In this document: positions 21,601 through 35,700 of the stretch, one piece after another
Layout of the letters: each line of letters opens with the position of its first letter
Position numbering within the stretch: the stretch's first letter is position 1
Assembly (NCBI RefSeq): GCF_040054535.1
Contig: NC_090781.1
Span: 5,028,501 to 5,092,500 of the forward strand
DNA length: 64,000 bases
Direction: 5' to 3'
From: Antennarius striatus
Taxonomy: Eukaryota; Chordata; Actinopteri; Lophiiformes; Antennariidae
Notes under the pieces: generated by a model
Databases searched by the model: none
What the model was told of the DNA's origin: nothing
Seen by the model: the letters and a program-made list of their open reading frames with translations, nothing else
Position numbers and translations under genes: made by a program

Positions 21601-24600
21601 CTTCTAGAGTTTTTTTCAGACCCGGTGTTAGCCCCTGAAAAATCGGTCCATATCAGGTGTGCTGGATGACAAATTGTTGGTTAAATTGTTGATTGAATTC
21701 AATCAGATGGCACAGCACAGTTTATAGTTGAATCCAACTTTATTTTCATAAAGTGTAGTCAAGTTTTAGAACAAAGTTTTCACAAGAGAGGATGATGTAA
21801 AGTGTATTCAATAAGAGACTGTGACCTATCAACATTTGTAGAGATCATCATTTATGCCCTCAATTTCTCTCCATGCATCCAGTTAGACAGGTCTGTTTTC
21901 ACCTGCCTAAGGTGCAGATTTGTGAGTCTTTAGTAAAATCTTAAATTTAAGGAAAATTGTGGGTTGATTTCTTCGTATTTTTTATTGTGAGACACTGAAG
22001 AGTTATCCTCACCATCTTCTAGTGGTTCTGCTAAAAAATTGACAAAATAATGATGAAAAAATACTCTGAACGCAACAATGACTATGTTGTAAAATGTATG
22101 CACCCTTGGCAGTGGCTGACAAATCAATTTCTTGTGTTTATTCTTGGCGTATTAAATTAACTTTTGGCCTGGTGGGGCTCTTTAGGCTTGGAAGCCCACC
22201 AGGACTGAACAGTCATTGGAGAAACACTGCCATTTCTTTATTGTGTGAATGTTTCGCCTCTTGGATGAGAGGCAAAATGTTTTCACTAAATTTTCTTAAA
22301 GTCCAGTGGATTGATTTTAAACAGCTTTGGATAACCATGACCTGGATAACTAAGAACCTACACAGACTTCTTAATAGTGATATGTTGTTTTAAATCAGAT
22401 ACATGTGACCATGAATAGATCTTCAATTTCAATTTTAACATAACTGAAAATCTTCAGTGCTTGTTTCCTTATCATAGCCACATTGGGGTTTTTCGAGAAA
22501 CAGGATATCAGGTGTGCTGCAGTGAAGTGCGGTGAGGCGCTGACGTGAAAGTCATAGAACTGACTTTTATGTCAGTGCCTCACCGCTGTGAGCCTCACCG
22601 CACGTCACTGGTGTTCTGTATACAAGCTTTTCAAAATTTCACAAGAATATGTGACTGATAAACAAGATGCTACTGATAATTGAAGAATGACAATGTTCTA
22701 TTTGTTTTGTTAGGGAATTTTGATATCTTAAAATAATGTTTTTAATTACAAATTATTCGTTTCGATATTTTTAACAATAAACATGTTATAAAGCCTCTAT
22801 TGCCCAGTCTATAAAACCCACACACACAATGTTGCCAAGCCAGTGCACTTTAAATGTGCTTACAGCGTAAAACTCTTAGACACCACTGAGGAGTGGAATG
22901 AACATCCGTATAGCAACAAAGCTAATGGTTGACTACCTGATGCCACTCAGTATTACGTATCTGTAAGAGCACAACTATTGTATTGTCATTAGTTTGTGAC
23001 ATGCTCACACAATGCTCTTTATTGCGCTTCAAACACTGGAAAACGTCCCTGTTTAATATCAGATTAATAGACGGATGCTATCATTCAAAGCCGACCTCTG
23101 TGAACTTTACACATTTTTGAGTAAAATGATCACATGTATCATTGAGTATTTTTCCAGAGATGTCAAAATTTTCTTCCACAGTTCTTACAGGAGTGTTAAA
23201 TGTGTCTCACCAACAGAGATGGTGGTTTCTATGAAGAATGTGGCAAGCATGGATGTGGAGCTCACAGTTGAGGAACGGAATCTACTATCAGTGGCTTACA
23301 AGAATGTGATTGGAGCTCGGAGAGCCTCCTGGAGGATAATCAGCAGTATTGAACAGAGGGAAGAGAACAAGGGTGGAGAAGAGAAGATGAAGATGATCCG
23401 GGAATACAGGCAAAAGGTAAGGTCGTCTGGAAGTTCATCCCTCATCAACAAGCATATTCATATTTAGACAGAACCTACTGCACTTGGCTTCAGTGTCCCA
23501 CTGTCCCAAATGTGTTACTTGTTCTAGATATTCTGTGCTAATATATGTATCATATTAACTTCATATTAACAATATAGACAAGAAGCAGCTACTGAAGACA
23601 GCATGTGAGTCACAGTCGACACATCTACAACTCTGTCTAGCTTTTATGAAGTCAAGTAAAAAGTGGTTGGGATTTGCACCCAGTTAGGGGTACACAGTCA
23701 ATGATGTGTAATATAAAAACTAACCTGTAACAAAGCATAAGTGTGTTGGAGGTGGACCCTGGTACCTACTGCAACTCTAAGCTGGCACTAGTTTGCAGAC
23801 AACAGAACGTCATTTGTACTCTGAGCAAAATTTGACCATGTTTCATCCAAAGTGATGCAGAGCTTAAAGATTCATTCATTCATGAACATATGTTTGTACA
23901 CTAAAAAAAACCCGCACATATAAATCAATAAATAAATATTGTATGCATATGTTTGTGTATACAAAGATAGATGGCTGGATATCATCACGTTTGTGTATGT
24001 AAATATTTCCATGTTCTGTAACATCAAATAAAATTAGTAAAATTTAGACTTAAGATGATCAGCTTGTTAAAAAGAGTATATGACATCAGGAACAAGACAC
24101 TCGGTTACAGAAACATTCACATTTGTAAGTCCTCACGGTCTTCTGGTTTGGCTACATTTGGACATTTAACAGTTCTCGTTGTGGACACTGGCAGGTGACA
24201 AACCTGAATCAGCGCAGCCATCCAGAAAGGGAAATCCAATACAAATTCAATGAGGAAGTAGACTGAGACTTTCAATATGTTTCTGATGACTGAATACATG
24301 TTTTTTCTTTTTCAATGTGTTTGGTGGTAGGTTGAGGATGAGCTGAATTCAATCTGTAATGACATTCTGGACGTACTGGATAAGCACCTACTCCGTTGTG
24401 CTGTTTCTGGAGAATCTAAGGTCTTCTACAACAAAATGTAAGAGCACTGTGGTCTGAATGTAAATGAATACATAGAGAAACAAACTCTGTTTGGTCTCTA
24501 GACAAAGTAATGGTAATTCTTTGTGTTTATTTATGCGTTGTTGGACATAATCCTATGTTTAAATATTTAACATTGATATAACTTGAGGAAACTTTGTAAC

Positions 24601-26695
24601 ATTTCAAAAATTGGGTGGTTTTAGGAATATTTCATATTTGACAAAGGTCATTTATTAATTTCAAAGCTGACTCCATCATGATGATAACAACAATTCATTC
24701 AGTTCATTTATGACTTTCACACAAAAAGAACTCTGTATTTGTCAAAGTAATTTTTGAGAGGTCTTGTTTTTTCACACTTACAGGAAGGGTGACTACCATA
24801 GGTATTTGGCAGAGTTTGCCACTGGTAACAACAGAAAGGAGGCAGCAGAAAAGAGCCTTTTGGCTTACAAAGATGCAACCGATTTAGCCACATTGGAGCT
24901 CTCTCCCACACACCCCATCCGCCTCGGCCTCGCCCTCAACTTCTCTGTCTTCTACTATGAGATCCTCAGCTCACCTGACCGTGCTTGCAGGTTAGTCTCT
25001 CCACAGTGCAATATTTCTAGTGTTTCTCTAAAACTGAATGAAGACGGGCAAAGTACAATATAATCTTGTAGTTTCATATCTCTTTCCAAAATGTAATCAA
25101 ATGTTTGGATAGAAATCCAGGATGCATGAATCTTGGCACCAACTAGCAAAGGTACCATCTCTTGTTTTTAATTGAGCCTCATTAAGCCTCCCAGTTGACA
25201 AGCACTGCAACTCGACTTTTTCCCTGCTGTGGTCACTGTGACAACTAGTGCGACTGAAACTATAAACCCTTTGTTCATTGTTAGAAGTATTCACACGCTT
25301 GACCTCTTTATTCTTTCTTGTATAACGCTACCCCCCTTTCCACTACAGGAACTTTTATCGAGTACCAAGATTTTGAGTAAACCATGGTGTGTTTCCACTC
25401 AAATTATCTGGGGGGAAAAAAACTGTCCCTCGATCAAAGACTTTCCCAGAAAAAAGTATCCAGTTGGGGGGTAGGACTTTTCAGATTCTCTGGAATTCTT
25501 GAACGGCTGGGCTGTGTACTGAAGAATGCTGACCAGTGTAACAGTTAGTTACAGAGCACTCTTGGAGTTTGGGAAAACATTTTTCCAAGAGGCTGTTGCT
25601 TTATCTTCCAGACACAGTCGGAAACACGACCATAGTTCTCCTTTATATACATATCATGGTCTTTCTTTGCAAAAGCTTTTAAAAATGTTTTTTTCTTCTT
25701 CTTTAAAAATGTTCTCTTTGGCCATCCACAACTGTCTTTGATAACTAATGCCTGATATCTTTGCCATGTAGTTAACATGGTTTTATTTGCAATGTAGTGA
25801 AACATCTGTCATTAGCCTGATTTGAATAAATTTACCAGAACTTGGTGTTGTGGAATTAAAAAACACACAGATTCCAAGGAATTCTTCTGTCCAGGTTAAA
25901 AAAAGTCCTTGAAATAGAAGTTCCTGAAAAAGTTGGTGAGAAAGGAGCAATTAAATGTGTTTGTTTGATGTGAAGCAATTAATTAAAATTTGTCTCAATA
26001 AAGTAAACTTTAACAGATTAATTTAGATTATTTACCCGATATCTAATACAAAGGTAGTAGTTATTCTATTTTTGTAATTATATACAGAAAAGAATATTTC
26101 ACAGAAGCCACCTCTAAACAGATGATTTTCACAGTCACTATCAAAAATATGTATGTACGAGTGTATATACTGTATAAGTGCATACGTATGAAAATGTATA
26201 TATGTATACATGATAATACATTATAGAGCAGTTTGAAAAACAAGCTGTGAACTGATAGCTTCCATCATCGGTGTGTATGTATGCTTATATCTACCTGTAT
26301 TTACTCAGGTTGGCAAAGGCTGCATTTGATGACGCCATCACAGAACTGGACTCACTGAATGAAGACAGTTACAAGGACTCTACACTTATCATGCAGTTGT
26401 TACGTGACAACCTGACACTATGGACTTCAGATATGCAGGGAGAGGGTAAGATACCATGGTCCCCACATTCTTCACTCTTATCTTTATCTAGCCATTGTCT
26501 TCAAATGCTACTTCATCTGCAATGTTTGTTAGACTGAGATACACTAGTGATCCAACTCACCCTTTTACTGATACTTTTTTTGGTGCTTAAAGCTTATAAA
26601 AGTGAAACTTTTTGTGCCTGATACTATTAGCAACCCTATTGATCAACACATTACATAAATACAAAATTTTAAACATGTACCGTATTTTCGGCACT

Positions 26696-26730
<35 letters not shown>

Positions 26731-29700
26731 CTTTATTAATCCCGGAGGAAATTGCATATATCCACTGCTCAGGCATTACTTAACAAATAATACTGGATAA
26801 ACACCAGGAGAAAAGGAAACACTGACATCACAGGACATACCACAAGACATACATTACACTAACAGACAGGCACATGCAGCACTAACAGGACTTATATACT
26901 AAACTATAACTAAAAATATAAACAGTATAAAATTTAAAAATATTACAGTATTAAAATATAAACAGTATAAAATAAAATCTAAACAGTATAAAATTGAATT
27001 AAAATATAAAAACAGTATAAAAAATAAATAAATTTTATATATATATATATATACAACAGTATAAAATTAAATTTAAATTAAATTAAATCCATTTTCAACC
27101 CCGTGCTGACCTCGCCACCTCCCCCCCGCTCCTCCTGAGAGAGTCATTGTACCCCCTGATGGCACGGGGCACGAAGGAGGACCTCAGCCTCTCTGTGGAG
27201 GCGCTGTGTGACAGCAGTCTGCCGCTGAAGGTGCTTCTCTGCTGGGAGAAGGTGGTGTGTAGGGGGTGCCTGGTGTTGTTCATGATGGCCCTAAATTTAG
27301 ACATGGTCCTGCTCTCCAGAAGCATATCCACAGAGTCCAGGCTCAGCCCGACCACTGAGCCCGCTCTGCGGATGAGTCTGTTCAGACGGTCCATATCTCT
27401 TTTCCTGGCCCCCCCACCCCAACACACAATGGCATAAGACAGCACACTGGAGACTACGGACTGATAGAACATGAAAAGGAGCTTAGGACAGATGTTGAAG
27501 GAGGCCAGCCTCCTTAGGAAGTACATCCTGCTCTGCCCCTTCTTGTACACACAGTTGGAGTTGAGTGACCAGTCCAGTCTGTTGTCTAGCTGCAGTCCCA
27601 GGTACTTATAGTTTTCTACCACCTCCACCTCACTGCCATTGATGATCACCGGCTGTGGAGAGGGAGGTACCCGCCGGAAATCCAGAACCATCTCCTTTGT
27701 CTTGGAGACGTTGAGCTGGAGCTGGTTCTGTTGGCACCACTCCACGAAGTCAGCCACCAATGCCCTGTACCCCCCCTCATCACCCTCCCGGATACATGCC
27801 ACTATCGCGGTGTCATCGGAGTACTTCTGTATGTGGCATGTATCCGAGTTGTGCTTGAAGTCTGATGTGTAGAGGGTGAAGAGAATGGGGGATAGAACGG
27901 TCCCCTGTGGCGCCCCCGTGCTGCTGGTCACCATAGAAGACAAGCAGTCCCCCATACGGACGTACTGGGGTCTGTCCGTTAGGTAGTCCGTAATCCAGCT
28001 CACGAGGTAGGGGTCCACAGCCATGGAGGTCAGTTTATCCTGCAGGAGCTGGGGCTGGATGGTGTTGAAGGCACTCGAAAAGTCGAAGAAGAGCACTCTG
28101 ACGGCACAGCCCCCGGCGTCCAGGTAGGAGAGTGTGCGGTGGAGGAGGTACATGACAGCATCGTCAACCCCAACCTTGGCCTGATAGGCAAACTGGAGAG
28201 GGTCCATAGCACCCTGCACCTGTGGACGCATGAGCTCCAGGACCAGTCGCTCTAGGGTCTTCATTACGTGGGAGGTAAGAGCGACCGGTCGGTGGTCGTT
28301 GAGCTCAGTAGGGCGTCCTTTCTTGGGTACAGGGACAATGCAGGAGGTCTTCCACAGTGACGGGACCCTCCCCAGCCGCAGACTGAGGTTGAACAATTGT
28401 TGCAGGGGGTCCCCTAGTTCCGAAGCACAGGCTCGGAGGAGTCTTGGGGAGACCTTATCTGGTCCAGCCGCCTTGTAGGGACGGAGCCTCCTCAGCGTTG
28501 TCGTCACCAGGTCTGCAGTGATGATGGTCTCGGTCGTGGTGGGAGCAGGAGGTTGTGGCGAGGTTGGAAGTCCAGTGGTTGACGTGGGGCCGTTGAGCTT
28601 CGCAGTTCTTGGAGTGGGCTCGGGAGAAGTGGCAGGGGTGGAAGGAGAGGAAGCACAGGAGGAGGGAGCATCAGTGGAGCGGTCTGTAGGGCCAGGAGAG
28701 GCCTGTAGGCCAGGAGAGGCCTGGGACGAGGAGCCGGGAGTGGTGGGGGAGCTGAACCGATTGAAAAAGCTGTTTAGTTCATTCGCTCGTTCAATATTCC
28801 CCTCCACAGTGCTGCGCCCTCTGCCGTGTCCGGTGATGGTTCTCATCCCATTCCAGACCTCCCGCACTTGGTTGCGCCCCAGCTGCTTCTCCAGCTTCCT
28901 CCTGTACGCCTCCTTGGCCTCCCTCAGGCAGAGTCTCACTTCCTTCTGGGCCTTCCTCATCTCCTCCTCGTTCTTGCTCCTGAACGCCCGCTTCTTCCTG
29001 TTCAGGACAGCCTTGACTTCCTTGGTTACCCATGGTTTGTTGTTGGGGTAACACCTGATTGTCCTGACAGGGGCCACGGTGTCCACACAGAAGTTTATGT
29101 AGTCTGTAAAACACTGAGCTGCCCCCTCAATGTCTTCCCCATGTGAGCCCACAATAACATCCCAATCGGTGGTCTGGAAGCAGTTCCTCAGCATCTCCTC
29201 TGTTTCCGGGGACCACCTCCTGACCTGTCGTGTTGTTGCTGGCAGCCGTTTCACCAGCGGGATATAGGTGGGCTGTAGGTACACTAGGTTGTGGTCTGAT
29301 TTACCTAGTGGAGGGAGGGGGGTGGCGGTGTATGCCTCCTTAGCATTAGTGTAGAACAGATCGATGGTTCTGTTCTTCCGTGTGGGGCAGTCTACACACT
29401 GGACCATTGTGGGGAGAGATGAGTCCAAGGTGACGTGGTTAAAGTCACCGGTGATGATGACGAGCGCCTCCGGGTGCCGGGTCCGAAGAGCAGAGGTGGT
29501 CCCACAGATGGTCTCTCGTGCCATCTCAGGGTCCGCACGTGGAGGGATGTAGACGGCCATGACGATGACGTGTGAGAATTCACGCGCCAGGTAGTAGGGT
29601 CTGATGCTAACAGCTGTTAGCTCCAGATCGCGGTTACACAGTGTTGATTTCACCGTCACATGTCCCGGATGGCACCATCTATCGTTGGTATAGATGATTA

Positions 29701-32700
29701 ATCCACCTCCTTTCTTCTTACCGGCGGTGTTCGTGTCCCGGTCCGCTCGGACGGAGGAGAAGCCGGTTAGTCGGACGTTAGCGTCCGGCACGTCGCCAGT
29801 TAGCCACGTCTCAGAGAACACCAACAAGCTGGTCTCCCGGTAGCGATGATCAGTCCTGCACAGCGCCGTCAGTTCGTCCAACTTGTTGGGTAGAGAGTTC
29901 ACGTTCCCCATGATGACGGAGGGGACGGAGGGCTTGACTCTCCTCCGGTTAGCGGCTCTAGCCGCTAGTCTAGTCCTTTCAACTCGACCCGCTCGGCATC
30001 CGCGATATCTCCGTCGGAGCTCAGCGGGGATGAGATCGCGTGTTGCTGGGTCTCCTTTGACCCTCAGAGACATCAACTCCTCCCTGGAGTACACTAGCAT
30101 ATCACTATACATTATATAATTTTACGTTAGAAAAATACACGCAGAAACATAGAAAAAAAACGCAAAATTATGCAAACAAACTCGCTCTGAGCAGAGGAAA
30201 CTGCAGCCTGCTCGCGCATGCGCAGAAGTATATAATATAATATATATATATATATATATATAAGGCACACCTAAAAGCATAAAATTTTCTCATAAACCCG
30301 TAGTGCGCCTTATAATCCGTTGCGTCTTATATATGGATTAATATTCATATTAATATTGGTTAAAAACATGATCGCTGAAAAAAAAAGCCGGCAGTCTGGC
30401 CGCCAGTCATGCCGCACTCCGCCACCAGAGGAGCACCCTCACAAGGCACTCGGGCCTACGCCCCCTAACAACACAACGTCGCTTAAGTCCCAGCTCTGAC
30501 TGAGCTGCTCTCAGACGGTAGAGCAGACTGTAGGAGCACCGGTGATTGAGTAGCAAAACATAAGGAACTTTCAACAATTCTATTAATAAAGTTTGACTGA
30601 CTGACTGATCTCAGTATTTCCTAACAATTTGGCGTCAGAATTAACCCACTTTAAACTTAATTGGTCATCTGGAATCTAGTGACGGTCCATTCTATTAGTC
30701 TGTGGAAACACACGGAGAAACTGGCATAAAAGTGAATAAAGACCCTCAAAGCTGAACTTCCAGCCTTTTCTGAAATTTCAAGAGCAGAGTCACTGCTAGA
30801 AAAAGGTGCCAACGGGTGTGCTGCAATTGATTAACAAATGTAGTTGATAGCTCTGGGCGGGCGGCGCAGGGGCGCATTCAGGCTTGTGTATTCTGTCTGC
30901 AGCGACGTGCTGTGAGATTCACGGCGGTGAGACACCGATGTTAAAGTTATTTCTAGTAGTAAAACAGCGTCATATTTGCCAGTAAATTAACAACCTGACA
31001 TTAAAAGCTAGTTAAAAAATTGTTTAGGACACAGCAGCAAATAGCTGCACCTCACCTCCGACTGGACTACTGATCGATCAAAACAATATTTAATTAATAA
31101 ACGAAGACGAACGTCTGAGCTTAAATATCTGCTTCGAACTTCAGATCAGGAAATAATTTGCTCTGTTCGCACTCACTGCACTCGTAATGAATTTAACCAG
31201 TTTTTAATGTCAGGTTTTTTAACATGCGTGTTGACTTCTTTCTAAGATGGCAAAGTGATCAAGTGATCAGGTTTCCTTGATGAGGCTCAGAATGGCTTAT
31301 TGACATAACAATAGGGGCCATTCAAAGGTAGTCAGGAAGTCATGAATGCAGTCATGACTGCCTGAGCAGTGCGGCTCTATCTAGTGGACAGATTGCGCAA
31401 CTACAGCCGCTGCAGTTTATCAATTTTTTTTGTGTGTGTGTGTGTGCGCCTCATAATCCAGTGTGCCTTTATATATGAAATAAATTATAAAACAAACAAA
31501 TTATTGAGGGTGCGCCTTATAGTCCAGTGCGCCTAACAGTGCGGAAAATACTGTACTGTTTTTACAAGACAAAATAAGTGACTCACTGCTCCGGTTTGTA
31601 GCCGAGTGTGAAGCGGCGGGGATGAGGATTAGCACTTCCAAATCTGAGGCCATGGTCCTCAGCAGGAAGCCGGTGGACTGCCTTCTCCGAGTGGAGAATG
31701 AGGTCCTTCCACAGGTGAAGGAGTTTAAGTATCTTGGGGTCCTGTTCACGAGTGAGGGAACAATGGAGCGTGAGATTAGACGGAGAATTGGGGCAGCAGG
31801 AGCGGTATTGCAGTCGCTTTACCGCACTGTTGTCACAAAGAGGGAGCTAAGCCAAGAGGCAAAGCTCTCCATCTACCGTTCAATCTTCGTTCCTACCCTC
31901 ACCTATGGTCATGAGCGATGGGTCATGACCGAAAGAACGAGATCGCGGATACAAGCGGCTGAAATGGGCTTTCTCAGGCGGATAGCTCGTGTCTCCCTTA
32001 GAGATAAGGTGAGAAACACTGCTGTTCGCGAGGGGCTCAGAGTAGAGTCACTGCTTCTTCGCGTGGAAAGGAGTCAGTTGAGGTGGTTTGGGCATCTGGT
32101 GCGGATGCCTCCGGGACGCCTCCCTAAGGAGGTGTTTCTGGCACGTCCAGCTGGGAGACCTCGGGGCAGACCCAGGACCAGGTGGAGGGATTATATCTCA
32201 ACATTGGCCTGGGAACGCCTTGGGATCCCCCAGTCAGAGCTGGTGGATGTGGCCAGAGAAAGGGAAGTTTGGGGCTCCCTGTTGAAGCTGCTGCCCCCGC
32301 GACCCTACTACGGATAAGCGGTGGAAGATGGATGGATGGATGAAAATAAGTGACTGGCAACCTAAAATGTTATATACTGGATGTTATACAATTGGTTAAC
32401 AGTCTCAAGTAGTTTGTTGTAAATGGATTGAGCTTCATTTTTTCCATCAAGCCTTGTAGTTGCAGTTTACTTTGTTGAATCTGCTGCAGAGGGTCTTCTT
32501 GCGTTACTGTGATTTTACTTGCAGGTTTGACAGGAACTGGAGTAACGAGGCAATCTGGTTCATGATGGTCATTATTACAAGTTACTTCAAAAGCCATACT
32601 GGCATTAAATGGTCAAGACCTAGGATCATGCTTGTCTCAGTTCACATTCACTCATTCAGTGTTATAGACACTATATTTTTAGAATGTTGAGACTGATTGT

Positions 32701-35700
32701 GAATTAATTCTGCTTTAATGGAGACCAGACAGCTCATATTGAACATGTTGATGTTGAATATGAGCATGTTGCTAACTTGGAAGCTAGCTTGCTTGCCCAC
32801 TGTACATTTAAATTTTGCAAAACAGTAAGTGATGATAACCACTTATGTATTCATAATTAGAATTGAAACAGAAACTAACAAGAGGAACACATAACGGGAA
32901 AAAAGAATGGGAACAGAAGGGAGGCCACTTCTCATATCCCTTGCTTAAAAATACTTTCAAATTGAAGCGCATGGATCTGCAGTATTGCTAAAAAGTATAC
33001 TGTATCTTGAGCAATTGCCATATTTTGCCTTTTTAAAACTATTACTAACTCACTTTTATTAATAGGATGATAATTGTGACTACTATTGATGTAAGTGGTA
33101 AGGAAGATGTCCAATGTGCCATGAAGCAAGGAAGCTCTGATTGTCCGTCTAATTATCCTATTGTGAAAAGTGATCATTTCATCTACTTTAAACTTGGGAT
33201 ATGAGTTGTAATTTCAATCAATCAATCAACTTTTATTTATATAGCGCTTAATCATATCTGAAAACATTTCAAAGCGCTTTACAGATGGAAAACCAACAAT
33301 GCCCTCCAGAGCAAGCATAAGCGACGGTGGCGGGGGAAAACTCCTTCATTGAGAAAGAAACTCCGGGCAGGACCCAGGCTCCAGAGGGCGGTAATCCGCC
33401 TTGGTTGGGAAATAGAAATACATTGGGGAAAGAGATAGATCAAGTAAAAGAGAGTGAGAGAGTGGCAGATAGACCAGTTTCATGTCCATAGTTCGCTGTC
33501 GCTGAATTGGAGGCGGGATTTCCAGGCCTTTGGGTATCCTGTGTTTCATCCGCGTTATCCACCTGTAGAACAGAGGCACAAAGACAACGGCAGTATTGTG
33601 CAGACAGAGTGTGTTTTGACAGTAGTAGTAATAAATTCTAAGAGCATAGAAAGATAAAGAAAGCGAAGGAGAAGTGACAGAAGCTTCAGAATATCTCCCT
33701 TTAACGGGAGAGACGGAGAAAATACCCTCAGCAGCCTAAGCCTATAGAGGCATATCTAGTGGGGTGAGTGTTATTTCTAATTGTAGGCTCTATCAAAAAG
33801 GAGGGTTTTTAGTCTACTCTTAAATAAGCTGAGAGTGTCTGCCCCTCGGAGTGAGGTTGGGAGATCGTTCCAGAGTAAGGGGGCCAGATAGCTAAAGCTT
33901 CTGCCTCCTGATCTACTCTTAAAAACCCGACGGGTCACCAGAAATCCTGCATCCTCGGACCGAAGGGCCCTGGGCGGGTGATATACTTCAATAAGATCTT
34001 CAATATAAGATGGAGCCTTACAGTGGAGAGCTTTATATGTAATCATAAGAAGTTTGAATTGTATTCTATAATTAATCGGTAGCCAATGGAGTGACGCTAG
34101 GACAGGAGAGATTTGTTCTCTCCTCCCAGTTCGAGTCAGTAAGCGGGCAGCTGCATTCTGAACTAACTGTAGAGTCCTAATAGAGGAGTTAGAACAGCCC
34201 GAGAATAAGGAATTGCAGTAATCCAATCTAGAAGTAACAAAGGCATGAATGATTTTGTGCCTCTGACTTTCTGAAAATGTTGCTTTTTGTTTTGTGATTA
34301 TATCTCAAGTTTCAGAGACGTGTATTTATAAAGGTATGAAAGTGAAAATAGACATTGACCTAATTTTTCAAGGTCACGGTTGTGACCTTTAAACATTCCC
34401 TTGCCTTTCCAAATATAACGCCTTTTGTTTCGTCTTTCTATCATATCCAGTTCCTGAGATATGTACAAAAAATTTACAAAAGTTGAAATTTGACCTTGAC
34501 CTAGTTTTCTCAAGGTCAAGGTCATGATCTCATTTTCATCCCCTTTGCCGCCGGAGTAATGTGCTTTTTCTTTCATCTTTCTATCTGCAACAGTGGTGAA
34601 GATATTTAGTGGACGGACGGACGCAGAAACACACACTGACAATTACATCACCACTTCGCTGGATGTCATAGCCAAATGAAAACAAAGACAAAGAGAGGAG
34701 AGCCATAGAGTGCTAGGTGTGTCAGGAGAATCCCTCAGCAATATAAACCAGGGCTTTGAACCAGAAATTTTTTACCAATCGGGTCATTCCGAGCAGAAAT
34801 AGTATTATAAAGTTTCCGGTTTTGCATTCCAGCCATGAACTGACATTCCTGAACCGGTTAGAACAAAAAAATATAATTCCCAAACCGATAAATAAAGTTC
34901 CTTGTAAATATAAATAGGTAGCTTTAACACAATCGCAGGTCCTTCCTGCCCATGGCCGTCAGACTGTATAACCAGCAATCCTCCCAGCAGACCACTCAAA
35001 GAACTCAAAGAACACAACATTCAAAATGTGGATGACCAATGTAGTTTGTAGTGTATACAGTAGTTTTGCAGTGTAAGTATAAACTGTAAATTTTTGATAA
35101 TATGATATACTGTATGTTAATCTTCTTTTCGTTTCGGCTTTTCCCTTCAGGGGTCGCCACAGCGAATCAGTTGCCTCCATCTAACCCTGTCCTTTGCATC
35201 CTCTTCTCTCACACCAACTACCTTCATGTCCTCCCTCATTACATCCATAAACCTCCTCTTTAGTCTTCCTCTTGGCCTCCTGCCTGGCAGTTCAAAACTC
35301 AGCATCCTTCTACCAATATATTCACTATCTCTCCTCTGCACATGTCGAAACCATCTCAGTCTGGCCTCTCTGACTTTATCTCCAAAACCTCTAACATGTG
35401 CTGTCCCTCTGATGTACTCATTCCTGATCCTATCCTTCCTGGTCACTCCCAGAGAGAACCTCAGCATCTTCATCTCTGCTACCTCCAGCTCGTTCTCCTG
35501 TCTTTTCCTCAGTGACACTGTCTCTAGACCAAACAACATTGCCTGTCTCACCAGTTTTGTACACTGTTCCTTTCAGTTTAGCTGAAACTCTTCTATCACA
35601 CATCACACCTGACACTTTTCTCCACCCGTTCCATCCTGCCTGTACATGGTTCTTCACCTCTTTTCCACACTCTCCTTTGCTATGGACTGTTGACCCTAAG

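Larger units (their letters stand above)
26698..30232 (-). mobile_element. Near-complete non-LTR retrotransposon (CR1/L2/Rex1 group)
   Basis: Read on the reverse strand, the element has a 5' end with TGCGCATGCGCG, a leader of about 120 bases, one long intact ORF and a short 3' UTR. It ends in GGGATTAATAAAGTATCTAT followed by (ATCT)n. A second, internally deleted copy with the same 5' start and 3' tail lies at 52575-53444. No separate ORF1 is seen. The intact frame suggests a young insertion; it is antisense to ywhae. Confidence 0.88.
26680..31553 (+). mobile_element. DNA element of the CCGCACTATAAGG family, split by a LINE
   Basis: The left end CCGTATTTTCGGCACTATA after TA (26678) and the right end CAGTGCGGAAAATACTG before TA (31554) are inverted repeats of the family also at 11693. 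The LINE at about 26698-30232 interrupts it right after CACTATA, and AAGGCACACC resumes at about 30263. Without the LINE the element is about 1.3 kb. Internal GTGCGCCTTATAATCC and TGCGCCTTATAGTCCAG repeats flank a core with no recognisable transposase. Confidence 0.75.

Noticed and set aside
28518..29051. Long + strand frame inside the LINE
   Set aside because: It lies opposite the intact LINE ORF on the reverse strand and has no family motif; it is a shadow of GC-rich coding sequence.
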